A DNA stretch of 15,363 bases from an uncultured Eubacteriales bacterium (GTDB taxonomy: Bacteria > Bacillota > Clostridia > Christensenellales > Borkfalkiaceae), in the NCBI GenBank assembly GCA_900540805.1, contig UQHL01000037.1, positions 1 to 15,363 of the forward strand. Direction: 5' to 3'. Positions 14,823-15,363 of the stretch are shown here, in pieces. The stretch's first letter is position 1. The number at the start of each line of letters is the position of its first letter. The position numbers were made by a program, and so were the translations under genes. The notes beneath the pieces are model-generated. The model ran no database searches. It was not told where the DNA came from and was given only the letters and a program-made list of their open reading frames with translations.

Positions 14823-14845
14823 TCTCGGCGTATAATCCGCCGAGA
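14823..14845. promoter_or_regulatory. Palindrome with TATAAT in its loop upstream of the dacF-like gene
   Basis: TCTCGGCG (14823-14830) and CGCCGAGA (14838-14845) form a perfect 8-bp, GC-rich inverted repeat around TATAATC. The loop includes a consensus -10 TATAAT (14831-14836), but no -35 at the right distance was found. It may be a transcription-factor operator or the terminator stem of spoIIM transcripts without a U-tract. It overlaps the -35 of the sigma-F-like promoter. Confidence 0.5.
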
Positions 14846-14858
14846 AAGAGAGAAACTA
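14830..14858 (+). promoter_or_regulatory. Candidate sigma-F promoter of the dacF-like gene
   Basis: GTATA (14830-14834) fits the sigma-F -35 pattern GYWTA. Fourteen bases on, AGAGAAACTA (14849-14858) matches 9 of 10 of GGHRARMHTX. The usual spacer is 15, so it is one base short. dacF is a sigma-F gene in B. subtilis. The predicted start is at about 14864, the ATG itself. Confidence 0.4.
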
Positions 14859-14863
14859 AAGAT

Positions 14864-15363
14864 ATGAAAAGATTATTGGGCATATTCCTCGGAATGTCAT
14901 TGTTTCTTCCGGGCATTTCTACAAAAGCTATGATAAAAGTATCGGGACGGACGGCCGAGCCTGCGGCGGTTTCGGCGCTGGCCGAGACGTCGGAAGAAAA
15001 TAAAGGAGAGCTCCGCTCGGAAGCGGTCGAAGGCACCGAAACAAACATTGCCTCCGACGCCGTCGATCTTCAGCTCCATGCCAAAGCGTCTTATATGATG
15101 GATTGGGCGAGCGGTACGGAGATTTATTCCGCAAACGCGACGCAGCGTCTGCCGATTGCAAGTATGTGTAAGATCATGACCTTGATTTTATGCTTCGACG
15201 CGATCGACAGCGGCAACCTTACGTTGGACGAGATGATTACGGTCAGTGACCGTGCGGCTTCCATGGGCGGCTCGCAGGTATTTCTGGAGGCGAACGCCCA
15301 ATATCCCGCGAGCGAGCTGATCAAAAGCATCATCGTCTGTTCCGCAAACGACAGCTGCGTTGC
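14864..15363 (+). CDS. D-alanyl-D-alanine carboxypeptidase, DacF-like (partial, runs off the end)
   Basis: Penicillin-binding protein of the S11 (PBP5/DacF) family that trims the terminal D-alanine from peptidoglycan stem peptides. Only the first 166 codons are in the window. They show a signal peptide (about 1-22), an unusual low-complexity linker rich in A, E and T (27-68), then the catalytic domain starting AKASYMMDWASG (74-84). The nucleophile motif is S100-M-C-K103, where the family usually has SMTK, and SAN is at 160-162. The later KTG box lies outside. Next to spoIIM and with a sigma-F-like promoter, a sporulation role (DacF) is likely but inferred; a vegetative DacA homologue is possible. 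The Shine-Dalgarno is weak. Confidence 0.88.
   Translation, partial: MKRLLGIFLGMSLFLPGISTKAMIKVSGRTAEPAAVSALAETSEENKGELRSEAVEGTETNIASDAVDLQLHAKASYMMDWASGTEIYSANATQRLPIASMCKIMTLILCFDAIDSGNLTLDEMITVSDRAASMGGSQVFLEANAQYPASELIKSIIVCSANDSCV

Overview
The window is a compact, all-plus-strand stretch of sporulation and housekeeping genes from an endospore-forming member of the Bacillota, most likely an uncultured Clostridia. This rests on a complete spoIIIAA-AH operon, spoIVB and spoIIM, on the clostridial order nusB-folD-ispA-dxs-tlyA-nadK-argR-recN-spoIVB, and on frequent GTG/TTG starts with AGGAGG-type ribosome binding sites. I cannot name a genus. No stretch over 300 bases lacks a gene. There are no tRNA or rRNA genes, no CRISPR array and no intact transposase gene.

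Layout. 1-60: two small perfect hairpins, possibly the end of a mobile or repeat element that continues to the left. 83-4753: spoIIIAA to spoIIIAH, the eight-gene operon for the mother-cell side of the feeding-tube channel (SpoIIIA-SpoIIQ); SpoIIIAG is unusually short. 4783-11308: a vegetative operon behind a good sigma-A promoter, holding an Asp23/YqhY protein, NusB, FolD, farnesyl diphosphate synthase, Dxs, TlyA, NAD kinase and ArgR. 11342-13042: recN. 13076-14145: spoIVB behind a sigma-G-like promoter. 14159-14795: spoIIM. 14830-end: the first 166 codons of a DacF-like D,D-carboxypeptidase that leaves the window.

Working together. SpoIIIA proteins, SpoIVB and SpoIIM serve engulfment and cross-talk between forespore and mother cell: SpoIIM in the DMP engulfment machine, SpoIIIA as the channel, SpoIVB as the forespore signal for pro-sigma-K processing. 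The central block feeds isoprenoid synthesis (Dxs to IspA), one-carbon metabolism (FolD), NADP supply (NadK), rRNA transcription and modification (NusB, TlyA), arginine control (ArgR) and DNA repair (RecN). Relative to the Bacillus subtilis order, accB-accC, xseA-xseB and spo0A are missing from their usual positions, and the cluster runs straight into spoIIM and dacF, which in B. subtilis belong to a separate locus.

Most interesting signals. (1) A perfect 14-bp stem hairpin with a U-rich tail spans the spoIIM start codon, and a sigma-E-like promoter is embedded in its left arm. (2) spoIIIAA, spoIIM and the dacF-like gene all lack a good Shine-Dalgarno and have a sporulation-sigma-like -10 element 5-8 bases before the ATG, suggesting leaderless sporulation transcripts. 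(3) SpoIIIAG appears to lack the insertion that builds the large beta-barrel of the B. subtilis ring. (4) Dxs has a shortened loop and a changed EQHA motif.
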